A stretch of DNA of 5,069 nucleotides from Actinomycetes bacterium (GCA_021798075.1 JAJZYO010000189.1:1-5069); one strand, 5' to 3'. Positions 1 through 5,069 are shown, numbered from the stretch's first letter. The notes: generated by a model not told the origin, from the letters alone. Numbers and translations are program-made.

Positions 1-111
1 CCTTACACGAAGACCTCCTCGAGCCGTCAGCAGAGCCGATTTGTAAACCATTTGCAAACAAGGTCGGGCGGAGCATGGCGGGAGAGCTCCGCGCGCGGTC
101 GTGGGATGCAA
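1..111 (-). CDS. Possible partial leftward ORF running off the left edge
   Basis: On the minus strand a TTG at 111-109 is followed by an open frame with no stop to the window edge (37 codons), with an in-frame ATG at 51-49. From that ATG the frame reads MVYKSALLTARGGLRVR. Nine bases upstream of the TTG there is a strong Shine-Dalgarno-like GGGGAGG, part of the purine strand of a polypyrimidine tract at about 112-136. I recognise no family, and short open frames are common by chance in GC-rich DNA. The start could be the TTG, the ATG or neither; the frame may well not be a gene. Confidence 0.2.
   Translation of the reverse strand, partial: MHPTTARGALPPCSARPCLQMVYKSALLTARGGLRVR
39..60. repeat. 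Tandem 11-bp AT-rich repeat, possible operator
   Basis: ATTTGTAAACC (39-49) is followed directly by ATTTGCAAACA (50-60): two copies of an 11-bp unit differing at two positions. Each copy has a near-palindromic core (TTTGCAAA is a perfect palindrome). The 11-bp period puts both copies on the same face of the helix, as for a cooperative DNA-binding protein. The tract is a conspicuous AT-rich island in GC-rich DNA, about 210 bp before clpP. It could instead be promoter DNA for a leftward gene beyond the left edge. I do not recognise the regulator. Confidence 0.4.
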
Positions 112-260
112 CCCTTCTTTCCTCCCCTCTTTCCTCGTCACCCGTGCACCTAGCAATTGACCAGGGGGAGCCAGCCCGCAGGGGGCCCCCGCTCGACGCT
201 GCCAGGACATCCGGTGGCCCTCTCCCGGTCCTGAGCGGCCCGCAGGGGTCGGCTACCGGA

Positions 261-266
261 TAACCT
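261..266 (+). promoter_or_regulatory. Candidate -10 box (TAACCT) for leaderless clpP transcript
   Basis: TAACCT fits the actinobacterial TAnnnT -10 consensus and ends exactly 7 bases before the A of the clpP ATG, so transcription could begin at the start codon itself. No GGAGG-like ribosome binding site lies in the 20 bases before the ATG, which supports a leaderless start. No good -35 element is visible at the expected distance. The assignment rests on spacing and consensus only. Confidence 0.35.
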
Positions 267-272
267 GCGCCT

Positions 273-908
273 ATGCCCGAGCTGCATTTCGACCTCCCGC
301 TCCAGCCCGTGTCGCAGGGTGGCGGCCATGGGCCTGACCCGACTGCCGACGTGTACCAGCGGCTGCTCCGCGAGCGCATCATCTTCCTTGGCACCGAGGT
401 AGACGACCGCTCGGCCAACCTGGTCTGCGCCCAGCTGCTCCTGCTTGCAGCGGAGGACCCGGCACGTGACGTGAGCTTGTACATCAACTCGCCGGGCGGC
501 TCGGTGACCGACGGCCTCGCCATCTACGACACGATGCAGTACGTACCCTGCGACGTGTCCACCGTGTGCATGGGGCTGGCCGCCTCGATGGGCCAGTTCT
601 TGCTGTGCTCCGGCGCGCCCGGCAAGCGTTACGCACTCCCGCACTCGCGCATCTTGATGCACCAGCCGTCGGGCCAGATGCAGGGCCAGGCGGCAGACAT
701 CGCCATCCAGGCCGAGCAGATCGTGTATTTGAAGCAGATGATGGCCGAGCGCATTGCTTTCCACACTGGCCAGAGCGTGGAGCGCATCGAGCGCGACTCG
801 GACCGCGACAGGTGGTTCACCGCGGACGAAGCCAAGGAGTACGGCTTCATCGACCAGGTGATCTCGCGTGCCCAGCATGTGGCCGAGCCGGCAGCAGCGC
901 TCAACTAG
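273..908 (+). CDS. clpP: ATP-dependent Clp protease proteolytic subunit, ClpP1-type
   Basis: Complete 211-residue ClpP, close to the usual ~200 residues. ClpP is a cytosolic serine peptidase that stacks as two heptameric rings and degrades proteins fed to it by ClpX or ClpC ATPases. The triad is visible: Ser105 in [11 protein letters not shown], His130 in RILMHQPSG and Asp179 in [13 protein letters not shown]. The oxyanion-hole region [11 protein letters not shown] is at residues 71-81. The segments [14 protein letters not shown] (27-40), LLLLAAED and [10 protein letters not shown] match what I recall of mycobacterial ClpP1 better than ClpP2. I chose the ATG at 273 because about 27 residues precede the conserved VYQRLL block, normal for the family. 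No Shine-Dalgarno sequence precedes it, but a TAnnnT box sits at 261-266, which fits a leaderless mRNA. The usual partner genes clpP2 and clpX are not downstream; the next gene is a convergent glycosyltransferase 54 bp away. Family assignment is very secure; the ClpP1 subtype is from memory of sequences. Confidence 0.97.
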   Translation: MPELHFDLPLQPVSQGGGHGPDPTADVYQRLLRERIIFLGTEVDDRSANLVCAQLLLLAAEDPARDVSLYINSPGGSVTDGLAIYDTMQYVPCDVSTVCMGLAASMGQFLLCSGAPGKRYALPHSRILMHQPSGQMQGQAADIAIQAEQIVYLKQMMAERIAFHTGQSVERIERDSDRDRWFTADEAKEYGFIDQVISRAQHVAEPAAALN

Positions 909-936
909 GCGCTTACCCCTGCCGTTCCGGGGGCTT

Positions 937-958
937 CGGGGCCGGGTGCGACCCCCCG
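937..958. terminator. Candidate hairpin between convergent clpP and glycosyltransferase genes
   Basis: In the 54-bp gap between the two stop codons, CGGG (937-940) pairs with CCCG (955-958) and GGGT (944-947) pairs with ACCC (951-954). A 3-base bulge (941-943) and a 3-base loop complete the structure. No T-run follows on either strand, so if it ends transcription it would be the U-tract-less kind. The position is right for a terminator serving both genes, but the structure is modest. Confidence 0.3.
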
Positions 959-962
959 CGGC

Positions 963-2540
963 TCAGGGGCCCGGAGGTGGCGCGGGGCTGCGTGGCTTCG
1001 CTCTCTGCTTTTGGTCTTGGCCCAGCGCGATCCGGTAGGCCTTCTGAGCAGCCCGGTTGGCCACACGGCCGAGCCCTCCTTCCCGGTAGTGGTGGCGCGC
1101 CAGCTCGACCAGGGTCGTTGGGCGCTGCGCCGGCGCCGAGGTCGGTGCCAGCGGGGGAGCAGGGGAGCCGCTCCTGCTTGGCGGCGCGCCTTCGTCCTCG
1201 CCATCTAGCCCCGTTGAGCCGTCCTCTCTCGCCGCCCCCTCGTCGGGGGGAGGCGGTGAGCCAGGCGCAGGTGCTGGCGCTGGCGTGCCCCCTTCGGGTG
1301 CTGGACTGGCGACCATGAACCCGCCTGCTGCCAAGTCAGGCGCCCGCCTCGGCTGCCGGCAGAACTCTGCCAGCGCCTCTACCACGACCGACCACCGGTA
1401 GAGCTTGCGGACGCCGCCGGCCCGCGTCCGGCAGCCCTCGGCCAGCTCCTTGTCGTAGAGGAGGCGGGCGAGCGCTTCCTCCAGGGCGTCTGGGTCCTCG
1501 GGAGGAACGGATAACCCGAGGCCCTCGTTCTCCACCAGAGCGGCGAACGCGTCTCCTTCCGTCGTGACGACAGGTAGCCGCGCCCACAGGTAGTCGAGGC
1601 AGCGAGTCCGGAACGAGAAACGGGTCTCTGCGTTCTCGAAGTGCGCCGTCACCCCCACGGTGGCCTCGGTCAGGAAGTTGTCGCGGTCTGTGTAGCTGAC
1701 CCATCCCTCGTTGAAAAAGACGTGCTTGCCGGCGACGCCCAGCTCCTCGGCCAACGCACGGGCCTCCTTTGCCACCCGCATCTCGGGTACGTCGGGGTTT
1801 GGGTGGCGCATCCCCATGAAGAAGAGCCGAACGGACGGCCGGCGCTTTGCCAGCTTCGCCACCGCCTTAATGACCGTGAGGGGGTCGAACCAGTCGTAAA
1901 CCCCTCCCGCCCATACGATCACGTCGTCGGCGGGGCGGATGCCGGGCACGACCCCACGCAGGGCAGGGAGGCGGTGCACCGGGTCCTCGTCTGGGAGGCC
2001 AAAGGGGACCACGTCGATCAGCCGGCGGAGGGTCGGGTCATCGTCGTAGGTGAGGGGGTTCACCCGTCCGAGAGCACAAAGCTGGCCGAGGAAGAGGTCT
2101 CGCTGGCGCTCGGAGGCGCACAAGAGGAAGTCCGCCCGCAATAGCTGGCGGTTGAGCGTCTCGACCGAGAGCCGGACATGGGCGTCGCGCACAGGGCCAG
2201 GCCCCGGGGCCGCCTGGGTGAGGGCCAGGGTCTCCAGGTGGAGCGGGTCGTATATGTCGAAGACGATGACCCGGTCGCTCTCCAAGAGCCACGGGTTGTG
2301 GTGGGTGACGTAGCCTTGGAGGACCATCACCTCGCACCAGTTGACCGCTTCGGCGAGGGCCTCGGGGCCTGCGGCGGCCACCTCGAAGCCATCCGCGGTG
2401 ACCTCGCAGTAGGCGGACGTCGTGAGGAGCATCACCTCATTTTCGAGGGCGAGCCTCGAAGCTATGTGCCAAGCCCGCATGGCAGGGCCGGCCATTTGCA
2501 TGCGGAGCACGTCGGCGGTCACTACGAGGACACGGCTCAC
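963..2540 (-). CDS. Glycosyltransferase, GT-B fold (family 4-like), with Pro-rich linker and C-terminal helix
   Basis: A 525-residue protein expected to transfer a sugar from an activated nucleotide donor to a glycan or lipid acceptor at the cytoplasmic face of the membrane; donor and acceptor cannot be read from sequence. The N-terminal Rossmann half begins MSRVLVVTAD and has the glycine/proline motif MAGPAMRAWH (16-25). The C-terminal half starts near VIVWAGGVYDWFDP (207-220) and contains FMGMRHPNPDVPEM (241-254), GKHVFFNEGW (271-280) and ETRFSFRTRCLDYLWARLPVV (from 305). The last of these occupies the place of the donor-binding E-x7-E region but lacks its first Glu at the normal spacing. 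The catalytic body ends near residue 405. A Pro/Ala-rich, partly acidic linker follows (about 410-475), then a basic helix, LVELARHHYREGGLGRVANR (477-496) and onward. No signal peptide or membrane span is seen. The start is GTG, with GAGG about 11 bases upstream. It is a clear paralogue of the divergent neighbour, which lacks the tail. Confidence 0.9.
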   Translation of the reverse strand: MSRVLVVTADVLRMQMAGPAMRAWHIASRLALENEVMLLTTSAYCEVTADGFEVAAAGPEALAEAVNWCEVMVLQGYVTHHNPWLLESDRVIVFDIYDPLHLETLALTQAAPGPGPVRDAHVRLSVETLNRQLLRADFLLCASERQRDLFLGQLCALGRVNPLTYDDDPTLRRLIDVVPFGLPDEDPVHRLPALRGVVPGIRPADDVIVWAGGVYDWFDPLTVIKAVAKLAKRRPSVRLFFMGMRHPNPDVPEMRVAKEARALAEELGVAGKHVFFNEGWVSYTDRDNFLTEATVGVTAHFENAETRFSFRTRCLDYLWARLPVVTTEGDAFAALVENEGLGLSVPPEDPDALEEALARLLYDKELAEGCRTRAGGVRKLYRWSVVVEALAEFCRQPRRAPDLAAGGFMVASPAPEGGTPAPAPAPGSPPPPDEGAAREDGSTGLDGEDEGAPPSRSGSPAPPLAPTSAPAQRPTTLVELARHHYREGGLGRVANRAAQKAYRIALGQDQKQRAKPRSPAPPPGP

Positions 2541-2605
2541 GGCACCACTAACCTCACGACGGTGGTTGAGCGCACGGCTCGAAGCGTAATGACTGGGAGC
2601 GCCAA
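2541..2605. promoter_or_regulatory. Divergent intergenic region between paralogous glycosyltransferase genes
   Basis: The 65 bp separating the two GTG starts must hold promoters for both genes unless either is read from elsewhere. On the plus strand TTGAGC (2566-2571) and TAATGA (2587-2592) resemble -35 and -10 boxes, but their 15-bp spacing is short. On the minus strand I see no convincing pair. Assignment as a promoter region rests on gene arrangement, not on strong boxes. Confidence 0.4.
2595..2599 (+). promoter_or_regulatory. Ribosome binding site fixing the GTG start at 2606
   Basis: GGGAG lies six bases before the GTG at 2606, a good Shine-Dalgarno distance. It supports this GTG as the start, which also gives the MRKRLLVFSTD N-terminus expected from alignment with the paralogue's MSRVLVVTAD. 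Confidence 0.6.
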
Positions 2606-3841
2606 GTGAGAAAGCGCCTCCTCGTCTTTTCTACCGACCCGATCGGGCCAGAGATGCCTGGGCCTGCGATACGTGCTTGGCACCTCGCGGACGCCCTCGC
2701 CACCGGTGCCGGCGCCGACGTCGTCCTGGCCAGCACCGTCTCGGTCGAGGGGTCGCACCCGAGCGCGGACCTGCGCCACGCGCACGGGCCAGCCCTCTCG
2801 GAGATGGTCGAAGAGGCCGATGCCTGCTTCGCGCCGAGCGCCCTCGTCTACATGGCCGACGAGCTGCGTGAGGGCGCCAAGCCAGTCGCGGTTGACATCT
2901 ACGACCCCTACCACCTGGAGAACCTCGAGATGGGTGCCGCCGTCCCGGCCGACCACGACCTGTCTGTGGCGCGCCAGTCCGGCGTGCTGAACGCCGCTCT
3001 CCGCCGTGGCGACTACTTCACGTGCGCAAGCGAGCGCCAGCGGGACTTCTGGCTCGGCAGCCTGGCCGCGCTCGGGAGGGTCAACCCTTACAACTCCGCC
3101 GGGGACCCGACGCTCTCACGGCTCGTCTCGGTGGTGCCCTTCGGACTTCCTCCCGCCCCGCCGGTCCGCCGCGCGCCGGCGCTGAGAGGCGTGCTGCCCG
3201 GCATAGGCGCTGGTGACAAGGTAATCCTCTGGGGCGGCGGCGTCTATAACTGGCTTGACCCGGCCTCCGTGGTGCGGGCCGTTGCCCGGCTCGCGGCCCG
3301 TGTGCCCGAGGTCCGCTTGGTCTTCATGGGTATGGGCCATCCCAACCCCTCGGTTCCCGAGATGGGTGCCGCTACGGAGGTGCGCCGGCTCGCGGGTGAC
3401 CTCGGCCTCACGGGCAAGCACGTGTTCTTCAACGCCGGGTGGGTGCCCTACGAGCAGAGGGCCGACTTCCTGCTCGACGCCGACGTGGCCGTGAGCGCAC
3501 ACCTGGACCACCTGGAGACGCGCTACTCGTTCCGCTCACGGGTGCTCGACTACATATGGGCAGGGCTCCCGATGGTCCTGACCGGTGGCGACGTTTTGGC
3601 CGACGAGGTCGCTTCTGGTGGCCTAGGAAAAGCCGTGGCCCCCGGTGACGAGAGAGCCATCGAGCAAGCCCTGGCCGAGCTGCTCGCCAGCCCTCCACCC
3701 AAGGAGCGCTTCGCTCTGCTGGCGCGCCGCTACAGCTGGGAGGAGGTCGCTCGGCCGCTTGTCGAGTGGGGCCGAGACCCGAGGCGCGCCCCCGACCTCG
3801 TCGCCGGCCACGCGCTTCCTGACGAAGCTGCAGCCCGCTGA
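2606..3841 (+). CDS. Glycosyltransferase, GT-B fold (family 4-like), short paralogue
   Basis: A 411-residue sugar transferase of the same family as its divergent neighbour, and like it presumed to act in the cytoplasm on a surface glycan or lipid-linked acceptor. The two align along the whole catalytic body: MPGPAIRAWHLADALA (17-32), VDIYDPYHLENL (96-107), CASERQRDFWLGSLAALGRV (140-159), VVPFGLP (176-182), VILWGGGVYNWLDP (206-219), FMGMGHPNPSVPEM (240-253), GKHVFFNAGWVPY (270-282), ETRYSFRSRVLDYIWAGLP (304-322) and PRRAPDLVAG (392-401). The protein stops about ten residues after that last shared block, so it has neither the Pro-rich linker nor the basic helix. As in the paralogue, Asp315 sits where the second Glu of E-x7-E is expected, and there is no Glu eight residues before it. 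Its loop reads WAGLP where the paralogue has WARLP. No signal peptide or membrane segment is seen. The GTG start is supported by a well-spaced GGGAG. The exact sugar is unknown. Confidence 0.9.
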   Translation: MRKRLLVFSTDPIGPEMPGPAIRAWHLADALATGAGADVVLASTVSVEGSHPSADLRHAHGPALSEMVEEADACFAPSALVYMADELREGAKPVAVDIYDPYHLENLEMGAAVPADHDLSVARQSGVLNAALRRGDYFTCASERQRDFWLGSLAALGRVNPYNSAGDPTLSRLVSVVPFGLPPAPPVRRAPALRGVLPGIGAGDKVILWGGGVYNWLDPASVVRAVARLAARVPEVRLVFMGMGHPNPSVPEMGAATEVRRLAGDLGLTGKHVFFNAGWVPYEQRADFLLDADVAVSAHLDHLETRYSFRSRVLDYIWAGLPMVLTGGDVLADEVASGGLGKAVAPGDERAIEQALAELLASPPPKERFALLARRYSWEEVARPLVEWGRDPRRAPDLVAGHALPDEAAAR

Positions 3842-3863
3842 CCCTCCCACCGCCGCAGCGCAC

Positions 3864-3907
3864 CCGTTGGGCCCTTGGGGGCCCGCCGGCGGCCCGCCGT
3901 TGGGCCC
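3864..3907. repeat. 11-bp direct repeat CCGTTGGGCCC
   Basis: CCGTTGGGCCC occurs at 3864-3874 and again at 3897-3907, 33 bp apart. The copies overlap the left side and the right arm of the large hairpin at 3873-3913, and each contains the self-complementary GGGCCC. A third GGGCCC lies at 3879-3884. Alternative pairings of these blocks are therefore possible. Confidence 0.6.
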
Positions 3908-3913
3908 CCAAGG
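3873..3913. terminator. Strong hairpin, candidate bidirectional terminator
   Basis: CCTTGGGGGCCC (3873-3884) and GGGCCCCCAAGG (3902-3913) are a perfect 12-bp inverted repeat. In the same register a G-U pair (3885/3901), one mismatch, and four more pairs (CGGC 3887-3890 with GCCG 3896-3899) extend the stem to a 5-base loop, GGCCC. It starts 31 bases after the upstream glycosyltransferase stop, in the gap between that gene and the convergent sulfotransferase gene, so a terminator role for both strands is likely. No U-tract follows, common for high-GC actinobacterial hairpins. A mobile or recombination-related repeat is an alternative. Confidence 0.6.
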
Positions 3914-3940
3914 CACCTCGCTCTCGCTTCTTGCTGACCT

Positions 3941-3961
3941 AAGTGGCGTAATGCGCCGCTT
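3941..3961 (+). terminator. Second, smaller hairpin in the convergent gap
   Basis: AAGTGGCG (3941-3948) pairs with CGCCGCTT (3954-3961) around the loop TAATG, eight pairs including one G-U when read as plus-strand RNA. On the minus strand the G-U becomes a C-A mismatch, so the fold favours transcripts from the rightward glycosyltransferase. Only a short TTT follows. It may act as a backup to the larger hairpin or be chance. Confidence 0.3.
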
Positions 3962-3965
3962 TCGT

Positions 3966-5069
3966 CTACAGGAAGGGAGAGCCAGGGCGTCCTGAAAGGC
4001 CCCGCCTGGCGGCGGCGAGGAGGTTGCCCGCCGCGGCGAGGCCGTCTTCTCGGAGGTGGCGAAGCTCTTTGCGGAGGGCGTCGTTGTCCGACTCCAGCCG
4101 GCTGACCTCGGCCTCTAGCTGGCTGACCCGCTGCTCGTCCCTCTCTGCCCGGGCGGCAGCCGCCTCAAGGGCCGATTCGATGTTGGCGATGTGGCGGTCC
4201 TTCAGCTCAGTCGCCTGCTCGAAATGCAGTGCCCGGTGCCGCTCGGTGTCGTAGGCGGTCTCCATGCCGTGGCGGTCGCCCAGGGCGTCGTAGTACTCAG
4301 CCGCAGCAACTAGGGCGCTTTCGGGCTGACGGCGCAAGTCGCCGGGCGGCCTGAGCTCGGCCCACCCGGCCGGGAGGCCGGCCAACCAGCGTCCTAGGGA
4401 CATCTGGAGGCAGGTCAGCGCCTCGGTTGAGAAAGGGCTGTCGAGGCCCGTCGCGTGATGGCGCATCGCCCCCGACACGAAGCCTTTGGCACCCTGCGCG
4501 TCGACTTTGGCCGTTGGCCTCTCGGGCAGCACCTCTGCGAGGCGCCCGAGGAGGTTGGCACCTTCCTGCTCTGGGTGCTCGATGAAGTCTTCGTAGTGGA
4601 CAACGAGCACGCGTTCACCCGCTAGGCCGTCGAGCAGCTCGGTCAAGTAGAGCTGCCAGAGCGCCAAGGCGACGGAGAGGGGCCTCGCGTCGCGCTTGCG
4701 GAGCGAGAGAGCCGTGTCTACCGGGCTCCGGTCGACGAGCAGCCAGCAGAAGCGGCCCCCGAGCGCCGCCTTCCAAGCTGGCAGTGCCAGGCTGACGCGG
4801 GGGTCCTTCAAGACGAGCGGCCGCCCGGACGCCTCGGCCAGTAGCCGTTCCACGAGCACCTCGACCTTCCCAACCCAGCTCGGCGCTGAGTCTGCCACCA
4901 GCTGGCGGGCGGGGGGGCGGTCCCACGAGCCCCCTAGCGAGGTGAACAGCTCGTCGTTGAGCGCGTTCACGTCTTCGCGCTCGAAGTAGCCCTTGGGGTT
5001 GTCCTCCTGGGGAGGCAGCAGGTCGTCGTCCCGGCCCGCGAAGTACCCCGCCTTGGCGAGGAACCCCGC
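3966..5069 (-). CDS. Sulfotransferase family protein with C-terminal coiled coil (5'-partial)
   Basis: 367 residues are visible and the frame is open to the right edge. Sulfotransferases move sulfate from PAPS to a hydroxyl or amine of a glycan, lipid or small molecule, here probably in the cytoplasm. The edge-proximal residues read AGYFAGRDDDLLPPQEDNPK and then GYFERED, the block that in this family follows the P-loop, so the P-loop and true start are off the window. A GTG at 4970 is an internal codon, since the conserved block lies before it. Further family motifs, in visible numbering, are PLVLKDPRVSLALPAW (84-99), LLVDRSPVDTALSLRKRD (about 110-127, the likely 3'-phosphate-binding Arg/Ser region) and VVHYEDFIEHP (about 156-166). 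From about residue 284 to 341 a heptad-rich stretch (VSQLEAEVSRLESDNDALRK) forms a coiled coil, followed by a short basic tail. It converges on the upstream glycosyltransferase gene, and that pairing suggests glycan sulfation. The substrate is not predictable. Confidence 0.85.
   Translation of the reverse strand, partial: AGFLAKAGYFAGRDDDLLPPQEDNPKGYFEREDVNALNDELFTSLGGSWDRPPARQLVADSAPSWVGKVEVLVERLLAEASGRPLVLKDPRVSLALPAWKAALGGRFCWLLVDRSPVDTALSLRKRDARPLSVALALWQLYLTELLDGLAGERVLVVHYEDFIEHPEQEGANLLGRLAEVLPERPTAKVDAQGAKGFVSGAMRHHATGLDSPFSTEALTCLQMSLGRWLAGLPAGWAELRPPGDLRRQPESALVAAAEYYDALGDRHGMETAYDTERHRALHFEQATELKDRHIANIESALEAAAARAERDEQRVSQLEAEVSRLESDNDALRKELRHLREDGLAAAGNLLAAARRGLSGRPGSPFL

Noticed and set aside
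157..162. TTGACC as a -35 box for clpP
   Set aside because: No -10-like sequence lies 16-19 bp downstream; the DNA there is G- and C-runs.
75..263. A 62-codon plus-strand frame upstream of clpP
   Set aside because: Low-complexity Ser/Pro/Gly/Arg composition, no clear ribosome site, no motif; it spans the intergenic repeats and stops 9 bases before the clpP ATG. Probably chance.
150..878. A 242-codon open frame on the minus strand across clpP
   Set aside because: It lies antisense to a secure ClpP gene, and its His/Arg/Val-rich translation resembles no family. Long antisense frames are usual in GC-rich coding DNA.
566..1318. A 250-codon plus-strand frame spanning the end of clpP and the tail of the glycosyltransferase
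   Set aside because: It overlaps two real genes in other frames, and its Pro/Arg/Ala-rich translation has no recognisable motif.
1641..2144. A 167-codon plus-strand frame inside the leftward glycosyltransferase
   Set aside because: It is fully antisense to conserved catalytic sequence shared with the paralogue, so selection on the other strand explains the DNA.
2589..2609. Six-codon ORF (MTGSAK) whose stop overlaps the GTG start of the rightward glycosyltransferase as GTGA
   Set aside because: The overlap looks like translational coupling, but the mini-ORF has no clear ribosome site of its own, and GGGAG serves the GTG directly. Too short to support.
4968..4970. GTG as the start of the sulfotransferase gene
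   Set aside because: Conserved family sequence continues upstream in the same frame to the window edge, and no convincing ribosome site precedes this GTG.
1..5069. CRISPR arrays, tRNA or rRNA genes, transposases or integrases
   Set aside because: No regularly spaced repeats, tRNA-like cloverleaf, conserved rRNA segments or recombinase motifs were seen on either strand.

Overview
The window is GC-rich throughout, with dense coding and GTG start codons for at least one clear gene pair. The ClpP protein resembles actinobacterial ClpP1, and the glycosyltransferases carry Ala/Pro/Arg-rich actinobacterial-style sequence. I infer a high-GC Actinomycetota chromosome (possibly an Acidimicrobiia-like lineage), but there is no rRNA or other marker to settle this.

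Layout from left to right. Positions 1-272 are mostly non-coding: an AT-rich tandem repeat, a polypyrimidine tract, a possible edge-truncated leftward ORF, and a TAnnnT box placed for a leaderless start. Positions 273-908 (+) encode a complete ClpP serine protease subunit with an intact Ser-His-Asp triad. Positions 963-2540 (-) encode a 525-residue GT-B-type glycosyltransferase with an added proline-rich linker and a basic C-terminal helix. After a 65-bp divergent intergenic region, 2606-3841 (+) encodes a 411-residue paralogue of that glycosyltransferase. A 124-bp convergent intergenic region (3842-3965) holds a strong hairpin and a second smaller one. Positions 3966-5069 (-) encode a sulfotransferase-like protein with a C-terminal coiled coil; its start, with the expected nucleotide-binding loop, lies past the right edge.

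Taken together, two related glycosyltransferases and a sulfotransferase suggest the edge of a cluster that builds and sulfates a surface polysaccharide or glycolipid. This is inferred from family membership and proximity; no acceptor or sugar can be named. The ClpP gene is convergent with the first glycosyltransferase and is probably an unrelated neighbour. It is notable for lacking the clpP2 gene that usually follows clpP1 in actinobacteria. I do not see a clearly new biological system. The most distinctive items are the head-to-head glycosyltransferase pair with one tailed member, the orphan ClpP1-type subunit, and the repeat/hairpin structures in the intergenic DNA.
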